Origin: Owenia fusiformis
Lineage: Eukaryota > Annelida > Polychaeta > Sabellida > Oweniidae
Assembly (NCBI GenBank): GCA_903813345.2
Contig: CAIIXF020000012.1
Location: 29,278,684 to 29,342,683 of the forward strand
Direction: 5' to 3'
Length of the DNA: 64,000 nucleotides
The notes below the pieces were generated by a model. That model had not been told where the DNA came from. It saw nothing but the letters and a program-made list of their open reading frames with translations, and did no database searches. Made by a program: the position numbers and the translations under genes. The first letter of the stretch is position 1, and every line of letters begins with the position of its first letter. Below, piece by piece: positions 21,401 to 43,800 of this stretch.

Positions 21401-24399
21401 CTTCACTCATCTGATGTTCCCATGGTGGCATACAACTCCTATAAATAGCGCTACACCCATGTTCTTTGATATCAGATCATCTGATGGGAAGAGTTACAAA
21501 ACTGACCAAAAGATGGTTATCATGTAATTATTGCCCTTAACCCATAATATAATGGTATCACTGGCGCCATCTATGACGTCAAAAGGCAGGCATCAAGACA
21601 CAAAAATATTTGATGTCAGTGTCCTCTATTGGCAGAGTGGGGCTTTAAAAGCCATGACCTCTTTTGATGAAAAAAATAAACTGGAGTATGTTTACTAAAT
21701 AGAATCTAGAGACAAGTGTTTGTTGGATGATGGAAACTGGAGTATGTTGTTAAGCCTCATTTCCATTTGCTTCACAGTGGCCGTAGCATCACAAATTCGA
21801 TACCTACATCGTACTGCTTATATTTTATGCTGCACATTTCTCGATATTGGGAAGCTAAGTTCGCTGTACAGTTGCCGTTGATCTAATGTGACTGAGGCAT
21901 TAGATAGACAACAGATATAAACTAGAGTACTAGCTAGATAGAAACTACAGTATGTTAGCTAGACAGGAACTACAGTTTGTTAGCTAGATAGAAACTAGAG
22001 TATGTTGGCTAGATAGAAACTAGAGTATGTTATCTACATAGAAACTAGAGTATGTTAGCTACATAGAAACTAGAGTATGTTAGTTAGATAGAAACTAGAG
22101 TATGTTAGCTAGATAGAAACTAGAGTATGTAAGTTAAATAGAAACTAGAGTATGTTGGCTTGATATAAACTACAGTATGTTGGCTTGATAGAAACTACAG
22201 TATGTTAGCTAAATAGAAACTAGAGTATGTTAGCTAGATAGAAACTAGAGTATGTTAGCTAGATAGAAACAAAGTATGTTAGCTTGATAGAAACTAGAGT
22301 ATGTTAGTCAAACTACAGTATGTTAGCTAGATAGAAACAGAGTGTGTTAGCTAGATAGAAACTACAGTATGTTAGCTAGATAGAAACTAGAGTATGTTAG
22401 CTAGATAGAAACTAGAGTATGTTAGCTAGATAGAAACTACAGTATGTTAGCTTCATAGAAACTAGATATCTAAGTTGATATCCTGACCCATTCCCTGACT
22501 TATCCTTTTTAGAAAAATAGAACATTATTTTATAAGGATTGTTTGTTTTATGTAATTTCAGGTATTGACAATGCAGAATCTAGTGACGAGGAAGAGGATG
22601 TTGAACAGGATGAAGAGGATGGTGAAGAGGGTGAAAGTGAAGAGGGTGAGGATGAGGAAGGTGGGGAAACTAAATGTTTCGGTGTCTTTTATTTAATGAA
22701 ATAACCTTATTTTCATATTTTGGCCTCTCTTGGCTATTTTTGACCAAATTGAAAGAAGATTTGGAGATCTGAAATATTTTATAAGTTATAATTTAATTGA
22801 CTTCCCTACCCTTAATACAGGTTACCATGGCAACCTTATCTCTTAATCAATTTAAGATATAGCTATTATATTTTAGCATTGTATGTGTAATTACATAATT
22901 TATATCCTGAAAAAATGAATGGGATATGTGAAAAAAATCACAAATTGAGAGCATTTTTATCAGAATATATGAATCGGCTTTTGTATATGTATATTAGGAT
23001 AAATGAATTGATTTTTATTTGAATTGTAAAACCTGAATGATGATAATCTACAAATACATCAATTTAATATATATATTTTTTTTTATACATAAATTTATTC
23101 CTTTAGTAAACAATAGAAGACATGCAATTGATTGCCAAAGTTTTATAAAAAAAACATTAGCGGCAATTTTAGACAATTTAATATTTGTAGATGAAGAATT
23201 TGGTGACGAAGACGAAGATGATGATGAAGAGGAAGAAGATGAAATAAAAGAAAGACTTGGCAAACGGAAACTAGAGGAAGACAAATCATCAGCCAAAAAG
23301 GTGGGGTTTCTGAAATGATGTCATTACTAGTAGGGCATTGAAGTCTTTCACCACCTATATATAATCTGTCACGTGACTTCCTTCGTGAAATTGGATTATT
23401 CATTTGAATAGAAAAAACATCTTTCGCTAAGTTAAGAAAAAATCCCCTGGAAGTTGTGGTATCAGCAATGTCCCGGCCCAAGTGTTCTCAAAATAAATAG
23501 CCACCTATATTCCAAAAATGGCAAAATCGTCAAATTAGTAGCACCAAATTAGTATTTAGTGGTTTCTATTATTTCAGCGAATGAGTGTCGAAGCTGGTCA
23601 GATGGAAAGTGTTGATGTGGAAAAGAGGCTGAAAAAGCAGACGGATGAAGAGCGGAAACTAGCGGAAATGATGATACCGAAAAAGAATAAGAGACTTTAC
23701 AATAAAATAGTCTACAAAAAGAAAAAGATGGCTCAAGAGGTATAATGAAATTTTTATTGTTTAAACATGGAAAATATGGTAGAATCCAAGTCATTTAAAC
23801 AAAAGAACTATGTTTTCCATATTTTAACATGTGGAATATAGCGATCGTATTTCAACATCTGCAACAAGTTTGTAGGTTGAAATGCAGTTTATGGTCTTAT
23901 GTATAGATGAAAAATCTGATGAAAAATCAAAAAATGTATCGCATCAAGCACTTGGACTCTCACATTCTTGCCATTTATTTGATGATGAAAAGTCATCAAC
24001 AAGGAACTGTTTTTCAAAAGTCAAGTTTTAATGAAAATGTCTCACTACTCATGTCATGAAAAATAATTTTGAAAATAGTATTTTCAAACTAAAGTTTTTT
24101 TCACAATGGATATGCTCTGATTTAGGGGACCGATTAGAAGCTGATCATGGAGAGAGGTGGCTTCTCTCCAATTCCAAATAAAGGGGTTGCCATGGTAATC
24201 TGTCACATGATACATCATAGCACTTCACCATAGTAACTTCCGGTTTGGAAAGGGGAATGTATAATTGGAAGGAATGTATTAATCGACAATACTAATGGAA
24301 AATTATTTTGTGTAATTTCAGGCTAAAATATTGACGGAGAAAAGAGCAGATTACGACAAAAAACAGAGGAAATCAAAAAGGAAACAGAAAGCTGAATAA
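3435..24399 (+). CDS. PES1: Pescadillo homologue, C-terminal nine exons (5' end outside window)
   Basis: Pescadillo is a nucleolar protein of the PeBoW complex (with BOP1 and WDR12), needed for 27S/32S pre-rRNA processing and 60S assembly. Exons: 3435-3509, 4952-5035, 5669-5802, 6814-6939, 8019-8191, 22562-22660, 23191-23300, 23578-23739, 24322-24399. All junctions are GT/AG and keep frame, giving 346 codons. The BRCT domain spans exons 3-5, with [25 protein letters not shown] and [12 protein letters not shown]. It is followed by LPPHLSPF, an acidic Glu/Asp tract (exons 6-7) and a Lys-rich tail ending KRKQKAE, the usual family order. The N-terminal pescadillo domain (roughly 240 residues in relatives) must lie upstream of the retrotransposon. 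Donors after exons 6 and 7 are the unusual gtgggg. An AATAAA lies about 25 bp past the stop. Confidence 0.96.
4560..4885. repeat. Degenerate 18-20 bp minisatellite (tcatgtcacacatttcc-like)
   Basis: About 17 loosely conserved units based on 'tcatgtcacacatttcc' lie in a PES1 intron, ending some 65 bp before the exon at 4952. Several overlapping spurious frames run through it. Confidence 0.85.
5440..5655. repeat. 21-bp minisatellite directly before a PES1 splice acceptor
   Basis: About ten near-perfect copies of a 21-bp unit (ggtatataacaccattattt plus a). The array ends about 13 bp before the acceptor AG of the exon at 5669, so it occupies the place where branch point and pyrimidine tract are expected. 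Confidence 0.93.
6079..6475. repeat. Two interspersed repeat fragments in a PES1 intron
   Basis: 6079-6225 is a diverged member of the 'gtggaacacctct' family also seen at 24474, 33288, 39120 and 48213. 6235-6475 starts 'ggcgtagccagggggg' and ends 'ctggctacacccc', a member of the 'tagccagggggg' family seen at 12000, 12590, 34015, 40090 and 54530. Both have inverted ends, as in non-autonomous DNA elements. Confidence 0.7.
9355..9550 (+). repeat. Interspersed repeat (copy 1; second copy at 40700)
   Basis: The segment begins 'tgatctcccagcattaaagc', has several 'cacccacctgaaaatccact' blocks and ends 'cccgtggagaactctg'. It matches 40700-40910 along its whole length in the same orientation with moderate divergence. 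Neither copy has a coding frame. Confidence 0.8.
10252..14244 (-). CDS. Type II membrane SGNH/PC-esterase-like protein (gene A)
   Basis: Two exons, 14244-13569 and 10814-10252, joined in phase 1 across a 2.75-kb intron (donor gtacaagt, acceptor ttccag), giving 412 aa from the ATG at 14244. The open frame reaches upstream only through a GTG; a second ATG lies at 14235. The N-terminus has a basic stretch then one hydrophobic segment ([19 protein letters not shown]), so a Golgi-type signal anchor is likely. A Cys-rich block follows ([30 protein letters not shown]). Exon 1 ends with [11 protein letters not shown], the GDS nucleophile block. Exon 2 carries WVTPHSPG and, near the end, [10 protein letters not shown], a DxxH catalytic dyad. 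The plan resembles NXPE, TBL and CASD1-like acyl-esterases or transferases. Substrate is unknown. It lies antisense inside a PES1 intron, in tandem with gene B. Confidence 0.85.
12000..12208. repeat. 'tagccagggggg' family element, copy in inverted pair
   Basis: The segment runs from 'gcccatagccaggatttgcc' to 'cctggctacgggcctg' and so has inverted ends. It is the reverse complement, with divergence, of 12590-12758. It lies in the intron of esterase-like gene A. Confidence 0.8.
12590..12758. repeat. 'tagccagggggg' family element, opposite orientation
   Basis: It starts 'aggcccgtagccagg', ends 'aatcctggctacgggc', and shares the internal 'atcatgcagtttttagcaatc' type sequence in inverse orientation with 12000-12208. 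The two copies could form a 170-bp stem around a 380-bp loop in transcripts. Confidence 0.8.
13367..13510. repeat. GA-rich low-complexity tract
   Basis: Purine-rich degenerate repeats of 'ggggagagagagcttt' type lie just past the 3' side of exon 1 of esterase-like gene A, in its intron. Confidence 0.75.
14545..15495. repeat. 30-bp minisatellite split by an inserted element
   Basis: About six units of a 30-bp repeat (aagacatttttaggtttctt core, each unit with a TTAA or TTTAA) occupy 14545-14732 and about two more occupy 15427-15495. The interruption is exactly the TTAA-flanked element at 14733-15426. Confidence 0.92.
14733..15426. mobile_element. piggyBac-like TTAA element (694 bp), decayed
   Basis: The element is flanked on both sides by TTAA (14729-14732 and 15427-15430), the hallmark target duplication of the piggyBac superfamily. 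Ends are inverted: left 'cctttagcgtgctgcc', right 'ggcagcatggtaaagg'. The interior includes 'gtggaggaaatagattacga', which may be a relic of an acidic transposase N-terminus, but no long frame survives. Confidence 0.85.
15530..16365. repeat. 29-bp minisatellite (about 28 units)
   Basis: The unit 'acttatctatattatcctct' plus 'gtgatacag' is repeated head-to-tail with only point variants (tatcc/taccc, cttat/cttgt). There are no unique spacers, so it is a minisatellite in the PES1 intron. Confidence 0.95.
16824..18837 (-). CDS. Type II membrane SGNH/PC-esterase-like protein (gene B)
   Basis: Two exons, 18837-18180 and 17395-16824, joined in phase 1 (donor gtaatact, acceptor atttcag), giving 409 aa. 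It is a paralogue of gene A with the same intron position and phase. A signal-anchor segment ([18 protein letters not shown]) follows a Cys-rich cytosolic end. The luminal Cys block is kept ([36 protein letters not shown]). The nucleophile block is [17 protein letters not shown], and the terminal block [14 protein letters not shown] supplies DxxH. Exon 2 opens with [17 protein letters not shown], parallel to gene A. All catalytic positions visible are intact, so both genes look functional. It lies upstream of gene A on the minus strand, 2.6 kb away, inside the same PES1 intron. Acyl substrate unknown. Confidence 0.86.
19815..20360 (-). pseudogene. 5'-truncated non-LTR retrotransposon (LINE) tail
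   Basis: A frame (stop at 19950) encodes the C-terminus of an ORF2 protein: [17 protein letters not shown], then the post-RT zinc-knuckle-like [21 protein letters not shown] (C-x2-C...H...C). It is open back to about 20360, where an in-frame stop and palindromic DNA begin. Downstream on the minus strand lies an A-rich tract (T-run at about 19815-19826 on plus), as expected for a LINE 3' end. Only the terminal ~130 codons are left, so it is inactive. Confidence 0.8.
20371..20860. repeat. Palindromic element next to the LINE tail
   Basis: 'tatcacacgtttcagc' and 'caggaaatattccac' (from 20371) are mirrored by 'gtggaatatttcatg' and 'gctgaaatgtgtgatga' (to about 20512), giving a ~70-bp imperfect stem. 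The following 350 bp repeat 'gtatcaca', 'gacgtcat' and 'cacgtg' motifs and may belong to the same foldback element. Confidence 0.65.
21754..21904. mobile_element. MITE of the 'cacatttgatctacggc' family
   Basis: The ends are related and inverted: left 'agcctcatttccatttgctt', right 'ctaatgtgactgaggcatta'. The same family is found in both FREP gene copies (51966-52150 and 62170-62354). No coding capacity. Confidence 0.65.
21909..22470. repeat. 25-bp minisatellite before a PES1 exon
   Basis: About 21 units of 'agatagaaactagagtatgt' plus 'tagct', with deletions in some units. The array ends about 90 bp before the acceptor of the PES1 exon at 22562. Confidence 0.93.
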
Positions 24400-24473
24400 T
24401 AAAAACATTCCTCAATATTATTTAAAATAAATTTCGGACCTAAAAGACAGTGCTAAAACTACAAATTGACAAG

Positions 24474-24655
24474 CACAGTAAAAATGGCCAAGTGGAACAC
24501 CTCTGTAAGTGGAACACCTCTGTGGAAGTGGAGCACTTCAGAGTGCAATTATCCATTGATTCAATGTTAAATGAATCTCTGAAAGTTGAACACTTTCCAA
24601 GCTGAACACTATTTTGAGTTACCAAAGATGTTCCACTTACACAGGTTTTACTGTA
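24474..24655. mobile_element. MITE of the 'gtggaacacctct' family
   Basis: It runs from 'cacagtaaaaatggccaagt' to 'cacttacacaggttttactg' then 'ta', giving inverted ends, and resembles 33288-33532 and 48213-48542. The TA at the ends suggests a Tc1/mariner/pogo-type origin (inference). Confidence 0.72.
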
Positions 24656-24738
24656 CTAGTCTAGTTGTATAGGCCTAGTTGGTAAAACACTGAATGAACT
24701 GAGCATGATGTTTCTCATTTTGAGTTGTGCATTTTAAG

Positions 24739-25175
24739 TACTGTACTCCCACTAATATTTGACGCTATTATATTTCGCAATTTTGGCATTTTGAAATTTC
24801 GCGGCTATTATATTTCGCTAATTTTCAGTTTTTTGAAATTTCGTGGCTATTATTACAGGTTCACTCTTTCGACTTTGATATCAGCCATGGTTGTTCCTTC
24901 ACCCAATGATTTTGGCTTCTTATTAAGCCTTTTCGTTAGAATGTTCATTTTAATACAGTAATAACTATCTCTCTTCTAATTTCTTTTTTTCAAAATGTCA
25001 CATTTTTACCTATTATCACCCAGCACTGGACAAAAATATTGTCAACATTGAAATCGCTAGGAATTTTGTGAATTTAAACTGGAGGAATTTTGCGGCTATT
25101 ATATTTTGCGAATTTCCCAACACTCGTGAAAAGCGCGAAATGTAGTTGCGTGCAAAAATTACCGGGAGTACAGTA
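24739..25175. mobile_element. TA-flanked MITE, 437 bp
   Basis: Perfect 12-bp inverted ends: 'tactgtactccc' at left and 'gggagtacagta' at right, each including the TA. Inside are repeated 'cggctattatatttcgc' blocks. This fits a Tc1/mariner-like non-autonomous element. Confidence 0.78.
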
Positions 25176-26645
25176 TTTCATTAATGAATTTTTGACCGAA
25201 AAATTGTAATTACAACATAAATATGGACTATTATTTCTATGGGAAAACACTGAATGAATAGAACATTGATGTACGTGGATTATTCATAATTAAATTTATT
25301 CATTATTAAAAATACAATGTTTGTCAGGAACATAGTTACACGATTATCAGTGTACAATATTTTTAGAAATATAATATCATGATGACTGTATATTGGCAGA
25401 TTGTGTTGAAATCTAATAGAACGGATGCATGTCTGTAAATGCCATGTACAAGAAAAGAAAAATAAATAAATAAAATGGGCTAAAAACAAGACAATGTGGA
25501 TTTTAATTTTTGTATTTTATACAGTCCATTGGGAGACCAGTATAAGGTCAAAGGATCAGGATATGTATGGTCTTTGGCAGTGGAAGAAACGTTATGCACA
25601 TTCATTCATTCAAGGGAAGAAAAAATAAACAATGCATTAACATACAAAATGTCACCACCTGCCATTGGTGACAGATGCTGACCACTGAACACAATGTCAA
25701 TCGCTGAATGTGGAACACCATGCACAAGAGTTGGAGACTATATAACAAGATGTTATCACCTGTGTTAATGGAGAGGTTAAGCTAACGATGTTTTTCACAA
25801 CGTAACCGTGAACGCAAAGTACAAAAATTAACAAAGGAATGTATCGAGCGCTCATAGTTTTATGCGCGCTTAGTCTACTTCAGATACTCTTTCAGCTTCA
25901 GAGTTTCGGGTTTAGAACGGGAGATTTTGAAATTTGACGTTGGGTCAACGGGAACCATTTTACTCGTGTCTATTGAACACTATGCTGTCAATTTTGATTT
26001 CGATGCACAGTTGAATTCTTGCTGAACACGATGATGTATGTCATGCATGATTTAGGGCCAAAAATCTTACGAAACGAGCTCGTTTAAAATATGTATTAGA
26101 AAACCAGCTATAAAACCGCATCAATGACATACTATAGAATCATTACACGCTATGGTGTAGTCTAAACAAACACTGGATTTGAACGGCTATTTATATGAGA
26201 AGGCTACATGAATTTGTATATGGTCGAGTGATACGTACAGGTTCAGTTTCGATTATATATGCAAAGCTTAACCTCTCAATTAACATAATAAATGAAGAGA
26301 CAGAGTAAACTGATTTACACAACACATAATTCACTATTCAGTGGCAGTACAATGGAGCTACACTTGTTGAGTAATGGCAAATTTTCTTTTTTTCATATGA
26401 CAATATTTTTAGAAATCTACAGGGTGTCCATAAACACTTTACACACACTAATTGTAAAGAGTAATTGTAAAGAGCCTTTATATATGATTGAGACATGTTT
26501 ACATGATTATAGTAGATACATGAGTATACACTCTGTACAGAGTTAGAAATCCCTGAAACACATGTATAGACGTCATGAGGAGCTACTGGCAATACACCAA
26601 ATAGTGATGATAATACGTCCCTGATATTCAATGCAATTTACTCTT

Positions 26646-37728
<11,083 letters not shown>

Positions 37729-37835
37729 TCTCTGAGAAATACACAAGAATGTGATAGATTTTGGTGTGGGGAGGTAGGGATTCCCTCGAATTCCTTCAAC
37801 CTCGTTATCGGTAATGACGTCATCGAAGATCCACC
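37729..37835. promoter_or_regulatory. Bidirectional promoter region between SDR and APPBP2
   Basis: Only 107 bp separate the two start codons, which point away from each other. A full palindromic CRE/ATF site, TGACGTCA, lies at 37815-37822. No TATA box is obvious. The APPBP2 ATG has an ideal Kozak context (ccaccATGG). UTRs of the two genes must be short or overlap. Confidence 0.7.
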
Positions 37836-40800
37836 ATGGCTGCTGTCTTAGAATGGGTCCCTGATTCTCTATATAATACAGCGATTTCCTCCATAGTAAC
37901 ACACTATAACAAGTATAGAAAGGAACTAAGGACACTCACGGATAATGTGCAATTCGATATATTCTACAAAGTACGTTCCAACGCTCGGTTATTGCTCCTC
38001 AAAATATTTTTAATTGTTTACGATTTTTTTGATTTTTTCTGCTTCATGTTGGCCAGATCATTTTGTAGTAGGCTAGGATCTCATAGGCTCAAATAATAAT
38101 TCCGAAGCTGCGTCACTAAATTGGAAAAATTCTGAATTTTTTAATTTATAGCTGAGATCTTCATCTTTCTATTTCTACTTGTTTGGTTCTGGTTATGTCT
38201 CAGGTTCTGCACATTCTGTTGCAAGGCAACAACATGAAAAAGTACAAACTATCAATTTATAAGTACTGTAAGTAGCCAGAGCCTAAGGGGACGGGTCAAA
38301 ACATTGATGTCTGTCAAAGAACGTAATAACTTTACTTAGGTCTCGACCCCCTCCCTAATGGAAGTCAAAATGTTGATGAATTTTTTCAATTAAATTTCCA
38401 CTCATGATTTGCTTTGTTTACAATTTTCTATCTGTCTACAAATCTTTCATTGTTAGAATGTTCATGATCTGCTTTATGAATGCAAAATGTTGTTACCTAG
38501 AACAATATTGCAAACAGATTCAGCTGGAACTTTCGCTTTTTAATGGACAACGCCATTGTGACAATGACATGATGTATAACAATGAACAAAAAGTCAATGC
38601 AGAAATTGCAAAAGACAAAACCCGGGAAGCTTTCTTAAATTATATTGCAAAACTGGCATTTTGCATGTTAATTCATTGCTGACCAACCCATAGATATTTC
38701 ATCTATGACGTCATTATCGTATCTGACCAACCCCGAGATATATATCCCGAGGTGTTTATTTTTTCTCTAAAATGTATAGATAAAAATAGATATATATAGA
38801 AAATCGAGCAGTCTTCAAAATTGCAAAAAATTTTCATCATGCACGTTGTTTGTTTTTATTCCAGCTTTACAATAAGGGTCGGTTGTGCCAACTAGGAATT
38901 GAGTTTAGTGAACTCGATGTTTTTGCCAAAGTTCTCAAAATAAATGACAAAAGGTAAGATCATAGCCAGGGGTTTTCAATTAGTCATTCTCAAATGTGAT
39001 TTCAGATATGTATCCTTCATGGCCAATTAACTTGGATTTTATCTTGTATTTGTATCCTAAAAGTTAAATCGGACAGGTGAAACAACTCTCCTACCCTTGT
39101 AATTGGAATGCTTTTCAGAGTTCCGTGAACCTCTGTAAGTGGAACACCTTCCAAATAGAACACCTTCCAAATGAAACAACTTCCTAATAGAACACCTTCC
39201 AAGTAGAACACTAAGAGTAACCATCTAAACTTAAAATGATTTAAAGGTAAAAAGGAAAATTGAATAATTTGAAAATATTTTCTTAAAATAGGCATCTACT
39301 GCACCACTGCTTCCAAGCATTAATGGACCATGGTGTGAAAGTTTCTGAGATATTGTCTGACGCATACTGCCAGAGATGCTGCATGACTAACCAAACTGAT
39401 GCTGTAACTCGTGATAAAGTTGTCCAACTTGGATTCTCTCTTGGTATGTAATCATTGAATTTGCTTCAAGTCACTTCACCCTCCTTATCTATCCAGTGGT
39501 GGTTCAATGGATTATAGGAAGACTACCCAAGCCATTTATTTTGAATACCAAGATTGTACCTGAGAAAGCAGACAACAGACAATAAATAACAATAGACAAC
39601 AAACAATAGCATACAATAACTACATGCATTATACATGCCCAGTTTCCTGGACCCTATATAAGATTTGCATGTCTTTCCAGATTGCCAAACGATTCGTTTT
39701 GTCACATGGTTTTTTCCTTGGGAAAATTGTTAGCTGAAATTCTGGAATCAATGCACCTAGACTTTTACTATTTAACTTTTACATTACATCACACTGAAAA
39801 ATCTTATATTCCACTCCAGAATTTAATGCAATTTAACTGAAAATTCATCCAGAATTTAAAGCGCTTTGAACTGAAAATCCATCCAGAATTTAATACACTT
39901 AAACTGAAAATCCATCCAAAACTTAGAGCATTTAAACTGAAATTTTTTAGGAGTATTCCTGAGTGATGCAGGGTGGTTTGTGGACAGTGAGAAAGTCTTT
40001 ATGTCCTGTCTGCAGTTATGTAAACTAGTCAGTGGTAGCCAGTACTTGCCAAAAACACTGGAGTGTTGTGTGAGGTAAGCCTTCAATACCCCCAGACCCA
40101 TAGCCAGTCAAGGGGAGTTCACTTCAAACCAGACCCCCCCCCCCTCCGTTCCCTGGTTATGAGCCTGACCCCCTTCATTTGTAAAATGATAACTGGGAGA
40201 GGAAGATCATGCTTGTCTATTTTGGAAACATTTGAACAACCAGTCGAGACATATTACAGTACATCTATTAGACAAATAATTATACCTTTATGAAAAAAAG
40301 ATCTATAATATACAGTACAAAAATACGTATGTTATATCCAAACTCTTTTAAGATGCTGATATTCTTCAGAAAATATAAATAAATCAAATGAAATAAATAT
40401 AAAATAATGATAATACATTTTTTTCAAGGCTGTTACACGTGTATAACGCCAACTGTAAATATGATGAAGCCCTAGAAATCCATAAGTTGGCTTTGGAAGT
40501 GGTCGACAAGATGGAGAATCACGGGTTCTCTGTTAACAAAGCTTTGTTGTATTCAGAACATTGCGCTTTACTGTTCGCTAGGAGCCATTATGTACAGGTA
40601 CAGTTTTTTTTATATTTGATTAAACATTTATAGCATTTTTTGTATTCATGAAACTTCAGTGTAAAACCTGCTTGCTACAGTAGGAGTCCTTAAGGTATTC
40701 AGTGATCTCCTCAGCATTAAAGCAAGTGAATGGAGCACCCCACTGAGATTTTAAAAACAGGCTTGCACCCCTCTGAAAATCCACTTGCACCCACTTGAAA

Positions 40801-43800
40801 ATTAGAAAATTCATGAAAAATTGTCATATTTTGGCTAATTTAGGTCTGAATTGTGAAAAAAAGAATTTTGCACCTACTTGAGAAAAATCCTGCGGAGAAC
40901 ACTGGGTATAGGTAATTTTTGAAAAAGTCTAACAATTTTAGGATTTTTTTTCTCATGACATTGCTATAAAACCTGTATTTTTGACCAACATTTGGAATGG
41001 CCAAAAGTGTTCATATTAGCAGTTTTTGACAATATTAAAGCTTGAAAGGCTCATTTGTGATTTTAACAGTCAACTCTTGATAGATCAAAAATTGAATTTG
41101 TTTATTTGTTTCAGGCATTCAATTCATGTTGTAATGCTCTCCGGGCTATAAGAAACAATATACCTCCCCCAAAGGTAAGGTATATCTAAAATATATCCAC
41201 TATCCAGTTGTTCGCAAAAATCTTGAATTTTGGCTCGCACTTGAATATAGGCTTGCACTTGAATATAGGTTTGCACTTGAATATAGGCTTGCACTTGAAT
41301 ATAGGCTTGCACTTGAATGTAAGCTTGCACTTGAATATAGGTTTGCACTTGAATGTAGGCTTGCATTTGAATGTAGGCTTGCACTTGAATATAGGCTTGC
41401 ACTTAAATATAGGCTTGTACTTAAATATAGGCTTGCACTTGAATATAGGCTTGCACTTAAATATAGGCTTGTACTTGAATATAGGCTTGCACTTGAATAT
41501 ACACTCGCACTTGAATATAGGCTTGCACTTGAATATAGGCTTGCACTTAAATATAGGCTCACACTTGAATATAGGCTTGCACTTAAAAATAGGCTTGTAC
41601 TTGAATATAGGCTTGCACTTAAATATAGGTTTGTACTTAAATATAGGCTTGCACTTAAATATACGCTCGCACTTGAATGTAGGCTTGCACTTGAATATAG
41701 GCTTACACTTAAATATAGGCTTGCACTTAAATATAAGCTTGCACTTAAATATATGCTTGCACTTGAATGTAGGCTTGCACTTAAATATAGACTTGCACTT
41801 AAATATAGGCTTGCACTTTCTTTAACAAAAAAGGAAAACATTGAGGATGGTCAACATAATTATGAATTTTATGCCAAATGTGTTCCTTATGTCACTTAAC
41901 TCATTCGCTACGAATGACGTGATATGACGTCATAAAGCACATACGTTGACTACGAATGACGTGATATCACGTCCAAGCACAAACTCAATGTATTTTTTTG
42001 GAATCTTGTAACCATGACAACCTATAAAATGGGACTTAAAAACTTATTGATTCTGATAGAGTATATCATATGCTTTAAAATGATATATAACACTACATAT
42101 TTATGCCCATGTATATATTTTATATATTATCTCATAGGTACCATATATAGGAATTTTCAAAAATTCTTCAGTATTTTAGTGCTTTTTGCCCCAGTATTGA
42201 ATGAGTTAATGCAGGCATTGTAGTGTTTTTATCCAAGCTTGGTATTTGTGTTCTAGGCCTTGGTGGATATTCTGAGACAAAGTGCAAAGGCCTCAGTGGT
42301 CAAGAGGGAGTTCAAGAAGGCTGAAATGCTTATTAAACATAAGTGTTCTATTTGTAGGCCTTGGTGGATATCCTAAGACAAAGTGCAAAGGCCTCAGTGG
42401 TCAAGAGGGAGTTTAAGGTTGAAATGCTTATTAAACATCAGTGTTCTATTTGTAGGCCTTGGTGGATATCCTAAGACAAAGTGCAAAGGCCTCAGTGGTC
42501 AAGAGGGAGTTCAAGAAGGCTGAAATGCTTATTAAACATGCAGTCCATATCTCCAAGTAAGTCAACATATTGAATCTACTTAATGTATGGTGTCCAACCA
42601 AACAAAACTAGTACAGGACATGCATTCATATTAACAGCAACACCTTGGATCTCATGAATGCAAAAAAACTAGAATTCTGTACTCTGCTTATGTTTCTATT
42701 GGTCCTAGTGAGGTTAAGAAAAGTACATTGTTGATCTAGATGTTTTTTTAGTTCAGAGTATAAAGCTTTGATTGAATATATATTGTTGTTGTAGGGAACA
42801 TTTTGGACCTAAACATAGCAAATATTCAGATGCCCTGCTGGACTATGGCTTCTACTTGCTGAATGTTGACCACATATCACAGGCAGTTACTGTAAGTTGT
42901 CTTCTGCTTTCTCAGGTGCATTATGGGTAGCTTTCTCAGATGCATTTTGGGTATGCATTTTGGTGTATTCTGGGTATATAATAGAGCATTTAATCTAAAA
43001 TAGTAGCTATGTTTTGTGAATTTTTTTTGTAAAAAATGAATACTAGATTCAGAACAAATGGCATTTGTTGGTGAAAATTTTCAATTATTGTATTTCTGTT
43101 CTTTTTCATCTGTATGTTCAGAAAATGTTTATTTAAAAATACTAGTCATATATGCAATTGAATGTGTCGTCATTTCCCAAATTTTCTGTAATTGTTTTGG
43201 CACACAACAAATTGCCATCTGGCACACCATAATTAAAGATAGATAAACAAAAGGGGACAGGATACACCATATTAGGGTTGCTATGGATAATTTATAACCT
43301 CAAAGATTTTATATCCTAGGAGCTGATCATTATTTGAAATTTTACTGTCTGCTTCTTCTGATGCATTATGGGAAATTTTTCTTTGAATGTCATATAGTGC
43401 CATCTTTCTTCAGGTTCTTCAAGCTGCCCTTGATATTCGCCAGTGTGTGTTTGGAGGGAACAATCTCCATGTTGCCGTGGCGCATGAAGATCTCGCTTAC
43501 GCCACCTATGTTAATGAATATAGCTCTGGAAAATTCTCAGATGCCAAGTAAGAATTTTTTTTAATTTTTTCATTTATAAATGACACCACAAAATAGTGTT
43601 GATATTGCCATACCTACATTTAGCATTAGCATTGGGTAATTAGCATTCAAAACAGGCAATTGTTACACCTTTTGTAGCCATTTACAATTTTTACGTCAAC
43701 AATTTTTATGTCACCACTACTTTTTTGTAGACAGTGTTCTGCGTTCTGTGATCGATGTCTGTATCAAATGGCGGGTGGTGACATTTTTCATATTGATATC

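Larger units (their letters stand above)
8192..22561. other. 14.4-kb PES1 intron hosting nested genes and repeats
   Basis: The intron is bounded by the donor after TTDSG (8192) and the acceptor before [11 protein letters not shown] (22562); the frame closes exactly across it. It holds two antisense esterase-like genes, a TTAA element, a LINE tail, palindromes and four minisatellites, itemised separately. The stretches 8200-9100, 9600-10250, 11000-11990, 12770-13360 and 17430-18160 are AT-rich and I see nothing codable in them. Confidence 0.85.
24400..26645. other. Convergent 3' region between PES1 and the SDR gene
   Basis: The stretch holds the PES1 3' UTR, two MITEs (24474-24655, 24739-25175) and a fragment of the 'ggtggtgacattttgcatg' short repeat in reverse orientation (about 25640-25760). 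The rest, including 25800-26640, is AT-rich; no gene seen. Confidence 0.7.

Noticed and set aside
38404-38682. 92-codon Cys-rich frame in APPBP2 intron 1
   Set aside because: No family resemblance, no conserved context, and it sits between two well-defined exons.
41200-41841. Long open frames on both strands (about 205 and 213 codons)
   Set aside because: They are produced by an 18-bp minisatellite whose length is a multiple of three; both strands are open with the same periodicity, and the array lies in an APPBP2 intron.
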